Origin: Sterolibacterium sp964437515
GTDB lineage: Bacteria > Pseudomonadota > Gammaproteobacteria > Burkholderiales > Rhodocyclaceae
Direction of reading: 5' to 3'
NCBI GenBank assembly: GCA_964437515.1
Contig: CAYTHB010000019.1
Span: 1-43,924 of the forward strand
DNA: 43,924 bases
The translations under genes were made by a program, and so were the position numbers. Shown in pieces: positions 15,681 to 24,309 of this stretch (positions are counted from its first letter, which is position 1; each line of letters begins with the position of its first letter). The notes beneath the pieces were generated by a model, which had not been told where the DNA came from, searched no databases, and was given only the letters and a program-made list of their open reading frames with translations.

Positions 15681-16888
15681 CGGATTCAATACGGTATTGC
15701 GAGAAGATGGCAAGCGGGGATGAGGTTGCTTCACACCTGAGGCAGTGCGATAGCACCTTCGTTCCCCCATTGAGCAGTCGTGTTGATATCGCAAGTTATG
15801 CAGACAAGATCGTTCATCATGCGCGGCGATTCGAGGCATGGGGAAACGGGGTTCTGCTGGGTTTGGTCGCCGCATATTGCAATTCTCCCGACAAGATTTC
15901 CGCATTCATTACCAGCGTCAGTGTTCTGCCCAGCGAGCAAGGACGAGGCATCGCCTCACATCTGCTGATCGATTGCATCAGGCAGATCAGTAAAATGGGT
16001 TTTGCGCAGATTGGCTTAGAGGTGGATTGCAGCAATCATGCGGCCCGTTTGCTTTACCGGAAGCACGGTTTTATCTGTCTGGATGAGTCGCAAGCTATCC
16101 TTCGCATGACACTGAATCTGAAAGAGGAACCCGCAATGAACCCGCAACGTGATTACAACGCTGAAACCAGCGATGTCGCTGATCACCGGTACGCATATGG
16201 CTTTGATTTCGATGTCATGCACCCTTTCATGGTTCGCACATTCGAGCCATTTTTCCGGGCGGGTAGCCTGCTCGAATTAGGCAGTTTCAAAGGTGATTTC
16301 ACACGTCGCCTCTTGGCGCATTTCGACGATGTGACGTGTGTTGAGGCATCAGGCGATGCCTTGTCTGAGGCTAAGGAAAAACTCGGCGACAAAGCCACAT
16401 TCATCCACGCCTTGTTTGAGAATGTTTCCTTACCCCACCGTTACGACAACATCGTTCTGACCCATGTGCTTGAACATCTGGATGATCCGGTTCGTGTGCT
16501 CAAGCGTATCAACGATGAGTGGCTTGCTGAAGGAGGGCGTTTCTTTCTGGTATGCCCGAATGCGAATGCACCTTCGCGTCAGATCGCGGTCAAGATGGGA
16601 CTGATTTCCCATAATACGGCGGTCACTCCAGCCGAAGCCGAGCATGGGCATCGCTGCACTTATACGCTGGATACGCTGGAACGCGATGCTACTTTGGCGG
16701 GCTTGAAGGTGGTTCATCGCTCAGGCATTTTTTTCAAGGCACTCGCCAATTTTCAATGGGATCGTTTGCTCAACACCGACATCATTTCTCCGGAGTATTT
16801 GGAGGGTTGCTATATGTTAGGTCAGCAATATCCTGATCTTTGTTCGAGCATTTTTCTGCTGTGCGAATCGGGGCGCAATGATGGCTAG
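15677..16888 (+). CDS. GNAT acetyltransferase fused to a class I SAM methyltransferase
   Basis: This 403-residue protein has two domains. Residues ~1-150 are a GNAT N-acetyltransferase with the acetyl-CoA loop VSVLPSEQGRGIASHLLIDC and the late motif NHAARLLYRKHGFICLDESQ. Residues ~155-400 are a SAM-dependent methyltransferase with LLELGSFKGDFTRRLLAHFD (motif I), VEASGDAL and VLTHVLEHLDDPVRVLKRIN. An ATG at 16136 preceded by AAGAGGAA (16122-16129) could start the methyltransferase alone (about 250 residues), so both fused and separate products are possible. It overlaps both neighbours (4 bp upstream, 11 bp downstream). Such activities usually finish amino-sugars by N-acetylation and O- or N-methylation, which is inference here. 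Confidence 0.82.
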   Translation: MTDSIRYCEKMASGDEVASHLRQCDSTFVPPLSSRVDIASYADKIVHHARRFEAWGNGVLLGLVAAYCNSPDKISAFITSVSVLPSEQGRGIASHLLIDCIRQISKMGFAQIGLEVDCSNHAARLLYRKHGFICLDESQAILRMTLNLKEEPAMNPQRDYNAETSDVADHRYAYGFDFDVMHPFMVRTFEPFFRAGSLLELGSFKGDFTRRLLAHFDDVTCVEASGDALSEAKEKLGDKATFIHALFENVSLPHRYDNIVLTHVLEHLDDPVRVLKRINDEWLAEGGRFFLVCPNANAPSRQIAVKMGLISHNTAVTPAEAEHGHRCTYTLDTLERDATLAGLKVVHRSGIFFKALANFQWDRLLNTDIISPEYLEGCYMLGQQYPDLCSSIFLLCESGRNDG

Positions 16889-17975
16889 GATGGCTAGAGT
16901 GGCTAAAACAATCCTCATTTTCCCAGCGGGAATGCCCCGTGCGCTGGCTTACCTTGAGCAGGCTTTGGCCGGTGGGCAGCGTGTCATCGGCTCATCTTCC
17001 CTAGGACATGATCCGGCACGGGAGGCTTACCCGGAATGGGCGTTTTTACCTTATGTCTCCGCACCCGATTTCAACGAATCCTTGCGTCGTTTGATTGCTG
17101 AATTTGGGATTGATGGCATTTTCACGCCTAATCCGGTGGTTTGGGATTACTTGCATCGTTCTTTGCAAGAAATTTCGCCCGAGGTGGTGCTGGTGAACGC
17201 ATCGCCTGTCGCCAGTGAGGTTGCTCCTTATCAAAAAGCCATGCAGTTTGCGGCTTCGATTCTGGCAACGCCATTACAGCTTGCGGCTTCTCAGCCCAAG
17301 CCCTCGATTTCTGCCTTGGAAATCGCATCGTTGTTTCGTCATGCAGAAACCATCCCCGGCATGTGCGATCACGAAAAAATTCGTGCGCTGTGTGAGATTT
17401 TTCGATCGGCACCGCAAGGGGATGTCGTCGAGATCGGGAGCTGGTGGGGGAAATCCGCTTTTGTGTTGACGCGACTGGCGCAGTGTTATGGGGTTGGCAA
17501 TCTGCTGTGTGTTGACCCTTGGGCTTCTGAAAATCTGATTCAGAATGACGAGAAAGGGTTGATTGATCGGATACCCGTGGATGCGAATGAGGCTTTTTCC
17601 ATATTCCTGATCAACTTGCTGCCTTACGCCCATGGCACAGTCAATTACCTCCGCTTGCCTTCCGTGGCGGCGGCTGAGGAATATCAGCGTTCCAGAAAGG
17701 TATCCACGCCAGAGTTGGGTGATGTTGCGTATTCAGGCAAGATAGCCGTGTTGCACATCGATGGCAATCACAGCGATGAAAATGCCCGTGCGGATGTCGC
17801 TGCCTGGGCGAGTCGGGTGATGCCGGGGGGCTGGATGATTGTGGATGATTACATCTGGCCGTATGGCAATGGCCCGCAAAAGGCAGGGGACGAATTCTTG
17901 CGGGACAATGCCGATCGAGTGGAATTGTCATTCGTGATGGGGAGTGCCCTGTTCATTCGCTTGCGGCCGCTTTGA
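16878..17975 (+). CDS. Methyltransferase (Methyltransf_24/TylF-like) with a nucleotide-binding-like N-terminal domain
   Basis: This 365-residue protein has two parts. The C-terminal ~210 residues are a class I methyltransferase of the TylF/CmcI kind, with VVEIGSWWGKSAFVLTRLA (SAM motif I), LLCVDPWAS, VLHIDGNHSDENARADVAAW and MPGGWMIVDDYIWP. The first ~130 residues (ILIFPAGMPRALAYLEQA, later FGIDGIFTPNPVVWDYLH) resemble the pre-ATP-grasp Rossmann-like domain of ATP-grasp ligases, without the ATP-grasp part. Starts at 16878, 16881 and 16890 are all possible. The stop codon of the previous gene lies inside this gene's first codons. It closes the five-gene operon; the following gap of 104 bp holds the leuS promoter. 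Substrate unknown. Confidence 0.75.
   Translation: MMARMARVAKTILIFPAGMPRALAYLEQALAGGQRVIGSSSLGHDPAREAYPEWAFLPYVSAPDFNESLRRLIAEFGIDGIFTPNPVVWDYLHRSLQEISPEVVLVNASPVASEVAPYQKAMQFAASILATPLQLAASQPKPSISALEIASLFRHAETIPGMCDHEKIRALCEIFRSAPQGDVVEIGSWWGKSAFVLTRLAQCYGVGNLLCVDPWASENLIQNDEKGLIDRIPVDANEAFSIFLINLLPYAHGTVNYLRLPSVAAAEEYQRSRKVSTPELGDVAYSGKIAVLHIDGNHSDENARADVAAWASRVMPGGWMIVDDYIWPYGNGPQKAGDEFLRDNADRVELSFVMGSALFIRLRPL
16880..16905 (+). repeat. 9-bp tandem repeat at an overlapping stop/start
   Basis: GATGGCTAG occurs twice in a row (16880-16888, 16889-16897), followed by a third degenerate unit AGTGGCTA. The first unit contains the TAG stop of the GNAT-methyltransferase gene. The repeats supply several in-frame ATG/GTG codons for the next gene. 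Copy-number change here would keep the frame. Confidence 0.7.
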
Positions 17976-18028
17976 TCGAGAAATGGCCTGAAATCGCTCT
18001 GTGTTCTGGGGAGATTGAGGTGGGCAGG

Positions 18029-18034
18029 TATAAT
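18029..18034 (+). promoter_or_regulatory. Probable -10 element of leuS
   Basis: A perfect TATAAT lies 45 bp before the leuS ATG in an otherwise unremarkable 104-bp gap. No good -35 stands 16-18 bp upstream, so the assignment rests on the -10 and position only. Confidence 0.4.
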
Positions 18035-18079
18035 TATCCGTTTATTTGTTTATCCGGATATTGACCCCCGAGCCCCGCC

Positions 18080-20713
18080 ATGCAGGAAAAATACAGCCCC
18101 AATGAGATAGAACAAGCCGCCCAGCAGGATTGGGAGAACACCTCCGCTTTCCGCGCCGTAGTGGATAAGATGGATAAGAGCAGGCCGAAATACTACTGCT
18201 TGTCGATGTTCCCTTATCCTTCCGGCAAGCTGCACATGGGGCATGTGCGTAATTACACCATCGGCGATGTGCTTTCGCGCTTTCACCGGATGCGCGGCTA
18301 CAACGTGTTGCAGCCGATGGGCTGGGATGCCTTTGGCTTGCCCGCTGAAAATGCGGCGATCAAGAATAGTGTGCCGCCCGCGCAATGGACGCGCGAGAAC
18401 ATTGCCCACATGAAAAAGCAGTTGCAGTCGCTGGGCTTTGCCATCGACTGGCAGCGCGAGTTGGCGACTTGTGATGCGGATTATTACAAGTGGAACCAGT
18501 GGCTGTTTTTACGCATGCTGGAAAAAGGGGTTGCCTACAAAAAGACCCAGGTGGTGAATTGGGACCCGGTCGATCAGACGGTGCTGGCGAACGAGCAGGT
18601 GATTGACGGCCGTGGCTGGCGCACCGGCGCGGTGGTGGAAAAGCGCGAGATTCCCGGCTATTACTTGGGTATCACGCAATACGCCGATGAGCTGCTCAAT
18701 GATCTCGATACGCTGGATGGCTGGCCGGAGCGCGTCAAGCTGATGCAGGCCAACTGGATCGGCAAGTCGGTCGGCGTGCGCTTTGCCTTCACGCATGAGA
18801 TTCGTGATGAACAGGGCGCGCTGATTGATGATGGCAAGCTGTGGGTATTCACCACGCGCGCCGATACGATCATGGGCGTGACCTTTTGTGCCGTCGCTGC
18901 CGAGCATCCGCTGGCAACCTTCGCGGCACGCGGTAATCCGCAGTTGGCGGCGTTTATCGAGCAGTGCAAGCAAGGTTCGGTGATGGAAGCCGACATGGCG
19001 ACCATGGAGAAGGAAGGCCAGCCGACGGGCTTGTTTGTCACTCATCCACTGACCGGCGAGCAGGTGCAAGTGTGGGTCGGCAACTATGTGCTGATGAGTT
19101 ATGGCGACGGCGCGGTGATGGCCGTGCCGGCGCATGATGAGCGCGATTTTGCCTTTGCGAAGAAATACGCTCTGCCGATCAAGCCGGTCATCCAGATGCC
19201 CGGGCAAACCTTCTCCACCGAGGCATGGCAGACGAGCTATGGCGACAAGACGCAAGGCGTTTGCGTGAATTCGGGTGCGTTAAATGCGCTGGATGGGTTG
19301 GCTTATGGCGCGGCGGTGGATAAGGTTGCCGAGTTGCTCAAGGCGAAAAACCTCGGTGACAAGAAAGTGCAGTGGCGTTTGCGCGACTGGGGTATTTCGC
19401 GGCAGCGTTACTGGGGTTGCCCGATTCCCATCATCCATTGTGAAAAGTGTGGCGATGTGCCCGTGCCCGACGATCAGTTGCCGGTGGTGCTGCCCGAAGA
19501 TTGCGTGCCGGATGGCTCGGGCAATCCGCTCAACAAGCGCGACAGTTTTGTGAATTGTGCTTGCCCAAGCTGCGGTGGCGCGGCAAGGCGCGAGACGGAT
19601 ACGATGGATACCTTCGTCGATTCGTCGTGGTATTACGCGCGTTATGCCAGCGGTTTTTCAGGGCAGGCGATGGTCGATGCCGAGACGGATTACTGGATGA
19701 CTGTCGATCAGTATATCGGCGGTATCGAGCATGCCATCCTGCATCTGCTCTATTCGCGTTTCTGGACCAAGGTGATGCGCGATGTGGGCTTGGTGAGCTA
19801 CCGCGAACCCTTTGCCCATCTGCTCACACAGGGCATGGTGCTGAAAACGGCGTTCTTCCACAAGCCGGAAAATGGCGGCAAGAATTATTACTGGGAAGAG
19901 GATATCGAGATCAGCCGTGGCGCGCAGGGGCAGATCGTCAGTGCGCAGCTTAAAGATGGCACGCCGCTGGAATTCGAGATGACCACCATGTCGAAATCGA
20001 AGAACAACGGCGTTGATCCGCAGCTCATCATCGACCAGTACGGCGCGGATACGGCGCGGCTGTTCATGATGTTTGCCGCGCCGCCGGAGCAGACGCTGGA
20101 GTGGTCGGATGCCGGTGTGGAGGGCGCGTATCGCTTTTTGCGTCGTCTGTGGGCGTTTGCTCATGCGCTGCAGGATGTGCTGCGCGCGCCAGAGTCAGCA
20201 AGCGCAGCGCAGAAGTTGAGTGAGCCGCTGGCGACGGTGCGCCGTGAGATACACCTGAATCTCAAGCAGGCGAGCTACGATCTGGGCAAACAGCAGTTCA
20301 ATACGGTGGCCTCGGCGGCGATGAAAATTCTCAACGCGCTGGAGAAAATCCCGCGCGACGCTGAGGGCGCGGGGTTCGTGATTCGTGAAGGCTTGTCCAT
20401 CCTGCTGCGTCTGCTTTCGCCGATCACGCCGCACATCACGCATACGCTCTGGCGTGAGTCGGGTTATGGCGATGATATTCTCGCGGCAGCCTGGCCGGAG
20501 CCGAGCGAGGATGCCTTGGTGCAGGATGAAATCGAGCTGGTGTTGCAGATCAATGGCAAGCATCGCGGCAGCCTGCGCGTGGCGGCGGATGCGTCGAAAG
20601 AGGTGATCGAGGCGGCGGCATTGGCTTCTGAAACAGCGCAGAAATACATGGAAGGCAAACCGGCGAAAAAAGTGGTGGTGGTGCCGGGTCGTCTGGTCAA
20701 TATCGTCGTTTGA
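18080..20713 (+). CDS. leuS: Leucyl-tRNA synthetase
   Basis: This 877-residue class I synthetase charges tRNA-Leu. The HIGH motif is HMGH (residues 52-55, in PYPSGKLHMGHVRNY) and the KMSKS loop is TMSKS at 636-640. The large CP1 editing domain is present (for example TTRADTIMGVTFCAVAAEHP and AVPAHDERDFAFAKKY), and the C-terminal anticodon-binding part ends normally. Length is standard for bacterial LeuRS (E. coli 860). It heads the run leuS-lptE-holA-proA. Its GC-rich codon use contrasts with the lower-GC glycan operon just upstream, so the latter may be a later arrival. Confidence 0.98.
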   Translation: MQEKYSPNEIEQAAQQDWENTSAFRAVVDKMDKSRPKYYCLSMFPYPSGKLHMGHVRNYTIGDVLSRFHRMRGYNVLQPMGWDAFGLPAENAAIKNSVPPAQWTRENIAHMKKQLQSLGFAIDWQRELATCDADYYKWNQWLFLRMLEKGVAYKKTQVVNWDPVDQTVLANEQVIDGRGWRTGAVVEKREIPGYYLGITQYADELLNDLDTLDGWPERVKLMQANWIGKSVGVRFAFTHEIRDEQGALIDDGKLWVFTTRADTIMGVTFCAVAAEHPLATFAARGNPQLAAFIEQCKQGSVMEADMATMEKEGQPTGLFVTHPLTGEQVQVWVGNYVLMSYGDGAVMAVPAHDERDFAFAKKYALPIKPVIQMPGQTFSTEAWQTSYGDKTQGVCVNSGALNALDGLAYGAAVDKVAELLKAKNLGDKKVQWRLRDWGISRQRYWGCPIPIIHCEKCGDVPVPDDQLPVVLPEDCVPDGSGNPLNKRDSFVNCACPSCGGAARRETDTMDTFVDSSWYYARYASGFSGQAMVDAETDYWMTVDQYIGGIEHAILHLLYSRFWTKVMRDVGLVSYREPFAHLLTQGMVLKTAFFHKPENGGKNYYWEEDIEISRGAQGQIVSAQLKDGTPLEFEMTTMSKSKNNGVDPQLIIDQYGADTARLFMMFAAPPEQTLEWSDAGVEGAYRFLRRLWAFAHALQDVLRAPESASAAQKLSEPLATVRREIHLNLKQASYDLGKQQFNTVASAAMKILNALEKIPRDAEGAGFVIREGLSILLRLLSPITPHITHTLWRESGYGDDILAAAWPEPSEDALVQDEIELVLQINGKHRGSLRVAADASKEVIEAAALASETAQKYMEGKPAKKVVVVPGRLVNIVV

Positions 20714-20731
20714 ATCTGAGCCGAGGCGGAT

Positions 20732-21307
20732 ATGAAACGTATTTCCCTGTTCTTGTGGCTGGCCGCATCCTTGTTCATCACAGCGTGTGGCTTTCAGTTG
20801 CGCGGGACGTATCCCTTGCCTTTCGATAGCCTCTACATTGCTTTGCCCGATACCGGCGAAATGTACGCGCAACTGAAACGTTCGATCATGGCAGGGAGCG
20901 TTGTTCAGATTCTGGACAACTCGAAGGCAGCGCAAGTCACCTTGCAGGTGCTGGACGATCGGCAAGCTAAAAACATCCTGAGTTTGTCGGCCGCAGGTCG
21001 GGCCAGTGAATACCAGTTGAGCCGCTCTTTGCTGATACGTCTGGTCGATACGCAGGGGAACGAATGGATGGCACCTAGCCGGATTTCCGTGCATCGTGAC
21101 ATCACTTATAACGATGATCTCGTGCTATCCAAAGAATCCGAAGAAGCCCTGCTCTGGCGCGACATGCAAAATGATCTGGTGCAACAGATATTGCGCCGTT
21201 TGTCGGCAACCCATGCCCCCAAGCCTAATGTATCCAATGCACCCAATGCACCCGAAGCCCAGCCGCTCGCCCAGCCGCTCGCCCAGCCCTCGGCGGCGGC
21301 ACACTAA
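20732..21307 (+). CDS. lptE: LPS-assembly lipoprotein LptE
   Basis: This 191-residue outer-membrane lipoprotein has the signal peptide MKRISLFLWLAASLFITAC with Cys19 as the lipidation site and the LptE hallmark CGFQLRGTYPLPFDSLYIAL right after it. LptE plugs the LptD barrel and helps insert LPS into the outer leaflet. The gene lies 18 bp after leuS and before holA, the usual position in beta- and gammaproteobacteria. The last ~25 residues form an Ala/Pro/Gln-rich tail (APNAPEAQPLAQPLAQP) made by short in-frame DNA repeats. That tail is probably dispensable. Confidence 0.94.
   Translation: MKRISLFLWLAASLFITACGFQLRGTYPLPFDSLYIALPDTGEMYAQLKRSIMAGSVVQILDNSKAAQVTLQVLDDRQAKNILSLSAAGRASEYQLSRSLLIRLVDTQGNEWMAPSRISVHRDITYNDDLVLSKESEEALLWRDMQNDLVQQILRRLSATHAPKPNVSNAPNAPEAQPLAQPLAQPSAAAH
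21236..21289 (+). repeat. Short in-frame tandem repeats in the lptE tail
   Basis: AATGCACCC occurs twice (21236-21253). GCCCAGCCGCTC then occurs twice (21257-21280), followed by a partial third unit (21281-21289). Unit lengths of 9 and 12 bp keep the frame and encode the low-complexity C-terminus of LptE. Confidence 0.8.
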
Positions 21308-21334
21308 TCTTTTTTCGGACTCCCTGTTCCTGAC

Positions 21335-22375
21335 ATGCAGTTGCGTGCCGATCAGCTTGATGCGCATTTGACCCAGCCTTTGGCTGCTTTGTATGTGCTG
21401 CATGGCGATGAGCCACTCTTGGTATTGGAAGCGGCGGATGCCTTGCGCCATGCCGCGCGACAGCAAGGCTACGACGAACGTGAGGTGTTGGTGGCAGGTA
21501 ATGGTTTTCGTTGGGACCAGCTTCAACTGGCGGGTGGAAACTTGTCCTTGTTTGGGGGCAATAAACTGATCGACCTGCGCATTCCGAATGGAAAACCCGG
21601 TCGCGAAGGGGGCGATGCTTTACAACGCCATGCCGAGCGGCCGATGGAGGGTGTGCTGACGCTGATTACCTTGCCCTTGCTGGACTGGAAAACAAAGAAA
21701 GCAGCATGGTTTACCGCTTTGAGCAAAGTGGCTGTCGTGATCGAACTCAATGCGCCGGAATTGCGACAGCTTCCCGACTGGATTGCTCATCGGCTGGCGC
21801 GACAACAACAGTCGGCGGTGCCTGAGGCACTGGATTTCATTGCCTTGCATGTGGAAGGGAATCTGCTGGCGGCGCATCAGGAAATTCAGAAACTGGCCTT
21901 GCTCTATCCCGCAGGTCGTTTGACCTTGGAGCAGGTGGAAGACGCCGTGATGGATGTGGCACGGTTTGATGTCGATAAGTTGCGTGCTGCCGTGCTGGCG
22001 GGCGAAGCCCCTCGTTGCGCACGTCTGCTGGATGGTTTGCGTGCAGAAGACACTGCACCGCCACTCATACTCTGGGCATTGACACAAGAGATACGCACGC
22101 TGGCACAATTACGGGCGGGTCTGGATCGCGGCGAGCGTTTTGATAATCTTTGTCGTGAGGCCAGAGTTTTTGGAAATCGACAAAGTATTTATAAACAGGC
22201 TGCACAGCGATGTTCTACGGTGCAGTTGCGTGCGGCGCTCTTGCAGGCGGCGCGTGTCGACCGCATGATCAAGGGACTATTGCGAGGAAATGTGTGGGAT
22301 GAGTTCTTGCAACTGGTCTTGCGTTTGACGCACACTCGAAACACACAAAACACACGGGCTCATACATCAACATGA
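21335..22375 (+). CDS. holA: DNA polymerase III delta subunit
   Basis: This 346-residue protein is the clamp-loader delta subunit that opens the beta clamp. It begins MQLRADQLDAHLTQPLAALY and has the family phrase VLHGDEPLLVLEAADALRHA. The C-terminal collar-type helices include DFIALHVEGNLLAAHQEIQK, FDVDKLRAAVLAGEAPR, PPLILWALTQEIRTLAQL and AALLQAARVDRMIKGLLRGN. Length matches E. coli HolA (343). It follows lptE by 27 bp and overlaps proA by 4 bp (ATGA), so the two are translationally coupled. Confidence 0.95.
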   Translation: MQLRADQLDAHLTQPLAALYVLHGDEPLLVLEAADALRHAARQQGYDEREVLVAGNGFRWDQLQLAGGNLSLFGGNKLIDLRIPNGKPGREGGDALQRHAERPMEGVLTLITLPLLDWKTKKAAWFTALSKVAVVIELNAPELRQLPDWIAHRLARQQQSAVPEALDFIALHVEGNLLAAHQEIQKLALLYPAGRLTLEQVEDAVMDVARFDVDKLRAAVLAGEAPRCARLLDGLRAEDTAPPLILWALTQEIRTLAQLRAGLDRGERFDNLCREARVFGNRQSIYKQAAQRCSTVQLRAALLQAARVDRMIKGLLRGNVWDEFLQLVLRLTHTRNTQNTRAHTST

Positions 22376-23640
22376 ATTCGAAAGAAAATATCAGCGCTTA
22401 CATGGAAAGCCTGGGGCAGGCAGCACGTGCAGCTTCACGCCTGACCGCTGCGGCTTCGACTGCCGTCAAGAATACCGCCCTGCTGGAAATGGCGCGGCAG
22501 ATTCGCGCCCAGCAGGAGACCTTGCTCGCTGCCAATGCCAGAGATCTGGCCGAGGCGAAAGCCAACGGGCTGGATGCGGCGATGATCGACCGTTTGACAC
22601 TGACCGCCAAGAGCATCGAGGCCATGGCGCAGGGACTGGAACAGGTCGCTGCGCTGCCCGATCCGGTCGGCGAGATTACCGATGTGAAGCAGCGGCCAAG
22701 TGGCATTCAGGTGGGCAAAATGCGCGTGCCGCTGGGGGTGATTGGCATTATTTATGAAGCGAGGCCGAATGTGACGGCCGATGCGGCGGCCTTGTGCCTG
22801 AAATCAGGCAATGCCGCGATTTTGCGTGGGGGCAAGGAGGCCTTGCATGCGAATCAGGCGATTGCTGCCTGCGTGCGTGCCGGTCTGAAGGCAGCGGGTT
22901 TACCGGAGACGGCAGTGCAGGTGGTGGATACCACCGACCGCGCGGCAGTGGGCGCGCTCATCACCATGCCGCAGTACGTCGATGTCATCGTGCCGCGTGG
23001 TGGCAAGGGGCTGATTGAGCGGATTTCGCAGGAAGCGCGCGTGCCGGTCATCAAGCATCTGGATGGTAATTGTCATGTGTATGTCGATGATGCCGCTGAT
23101 TCGGTGAAGGCACTGAACATCGTTGAAAATTCCAAAACCCAGCGTTATGGCACTTGTAACACCACGGAATCGCTGCTCATTGCACGCGCAGTGGCGGACA
23201 CGCTGCTGCCGAAAATTGCGGATATGTTGACCGGCAAGGGCGTGGAAATCCGTGGCTGTGAGGCGACGCGTGCCCTGGTTCCGCAGGCGAAGCCTGCCAC
23301 AGAGCAAGACTGGCATGAGGAGTTTCTCGCACCCATCATCGCGGTGAAGGTGGTGGCTGGGTTGGATGAGGCGATTGAGCATATCAATCGGTATTCTTCA
23401 CAGCACACCGAGGCGATCGTTACCGAAAATTACACCCATGCCATGCGCTTTTTGCGCGAGGTGGATTCGAGCAGTGTGATGGTGAATGCCTCGACACGTT
23501 TTGCCGATGGCTTTGAATACGGGCTGGGGGCGGAAATTGGTATTTCCACCGACAAGATTCATGCACGTGGCCCGGTGGGACTGGATGGGCTGACGAGCCA
23601 GAAATGGGTGGTGTTTGGTAACGGCGAAGTTCGGTCATAA
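22372..23640 (+). CDS. proA: Gamma-glutamyl phosphate reductase
   Basis: This 422-residue enzyme of proline synthesis reduces gamma-glutamyl phosphate to glutamate semialdehyde with NADPH. It has the aldehyde-dehydrogenase-like fold with IGIIYEARPNVTADAAALCL, SGNAAILRGGKEA and DVIVPRGGKGLIERISQEAR. The catalytic Cys262 lies in QRYGTCNTTESLLIAR. Length fits the family (E. coli 417). The ATG overlaps the holA stop. Its partner proB is not in the window. Confidence 0.97.
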   Translation: MNSKENISAYMESLGQAARAASRLTAAASTAVKNTALLEMARQIRAQQETLLAANARDLAEAKANGLDAAMIDRLTLTAKSIEAMAQGLEQVAALPDPVGEITDVKQRPSGIQVGKMRVPLGVIGIIYEARPNVTADAAALCLKSGNAAILRGGKEALHANQAIAACVRAGLKAAGLPETAVQVVDTTDRAAVGALITMPQYVDVIVPRGGKGLIERISQEARVPVIKHLDGNCHVYVDDAADSVKALNIVENSKTQRYGTCNTTESLLIARAVADTLLPKIADMLTGKGVEIRGCEATRALVPQAKPATEQDWHEEFLAPIIAVKVVAGLDEAIEHINRYSSQHTEAIVTENYTHAMRFLREVDSSSVMVNASTRFADGFEYGLGAEIGISTDKIHARGPVGLDGLTSQKWVVFGNGEVRS

Positions 23641-23687
23641 TCGTTACCTTGTTGTTGCTTTTCCCTCAATCGATTTACGGAGGTCTC

Positions 23688-24257
23688 ATGAAAAAGCTGC
23701 TGCTGATCTGTTTGCTGGCATTGACGAGTTGGGCTCATGCCGTTGAAGTGGCCGGTGTTCGCTTTGATGACACGACCCGTCTGGGGACTCAGGAATTGCA
23801 ACTCAACGGCGCAGGGCTGCGTACACGGTTTTTCATCAAGGTGTATGCAGCGGGCTTGTATCTGCCTGAGAAAAAAAATCAAGCCGCCGATGTGCTGACG
23901 CAGGCGGGGACAAAGCGACTGCGGATCGTGATGCTACGTGAGATTTCTGCGAGTCAGTTTGTCGATGCGATGAATGAGGGCTTGAGCAAAAATCTGAGTG
24001 AAGTCGAGCTTGCGCCGCTCAAATCGCGAATCGATGAACTCAGTGCTGCGATGCTGACGGCCAAAACAACACAGAAAGGTGACGTCATCCATTTCGACTG
24101 GAATCCCGGATCAGGAACGCGGGTGACATTGAACGACAAGCCTCTGGGTAAGGAGATTCCCGGCGATGATCTGTTTCGTGCGGTGATGCGGATCTGGCTG
24201 GGCGACAAGCCCGTGCAGGACGATCTCAAGAACGCTTTGCTGGGCAAGACGAAGTAA
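23688..24257 (+). CDS. Secreted chalcone-isomerase-like domain protein
   Basis: This 189-residue protein has a clean signal peptide (MKKLLLICLLALTSWAHA, cleavage before VEVAG). A strong GGAGG site (23679-23683) fixes the ATG at 23688 rather than the upstream start at 23649. The mature part, GVRFDDTTRLGTQELQLNGA, RTRFFIKVYAAGLYLPEKKN and the Asp/Gly-rich PGDDLFRAVMRIWLGDKPVQ, matches the bacterial chalcone_3 family. These are periplasmic proteins of unknown function, not flavonoid enzymes. It lies 47 bp after proA and may be read from the same transcript. Confidence 0.85.
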   Translation: MKKLLLICLLALTSWAHAVEVAGVRFDDTTRLGTQELQLNGAGLRTRFFIKVYAAGLYLPEKKNQAADVLTQAGTKRLRIVMLREISASQFVDAMNEGLSKNLSEVELAPLKSRIDELSAAMLTAKTTQKGDVIHFDWNPGSGTRVTLNDKPLGKEIPGDDLFRAVMRIWLGDKPVQDDLKNALLGKTK

Positions 24258-24309
24258 AACAGCCCGTAAATAACCAAAATAACGCAAAGATCAGATCCAT
24301 GGTTTTGTC

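Noticed and set aside
18509..20164. Minus-strand frames of 168-248 codons opposite leuS
   Set aside because: leuS is intact with both class I motifs. The frames are GC-rich shadows.
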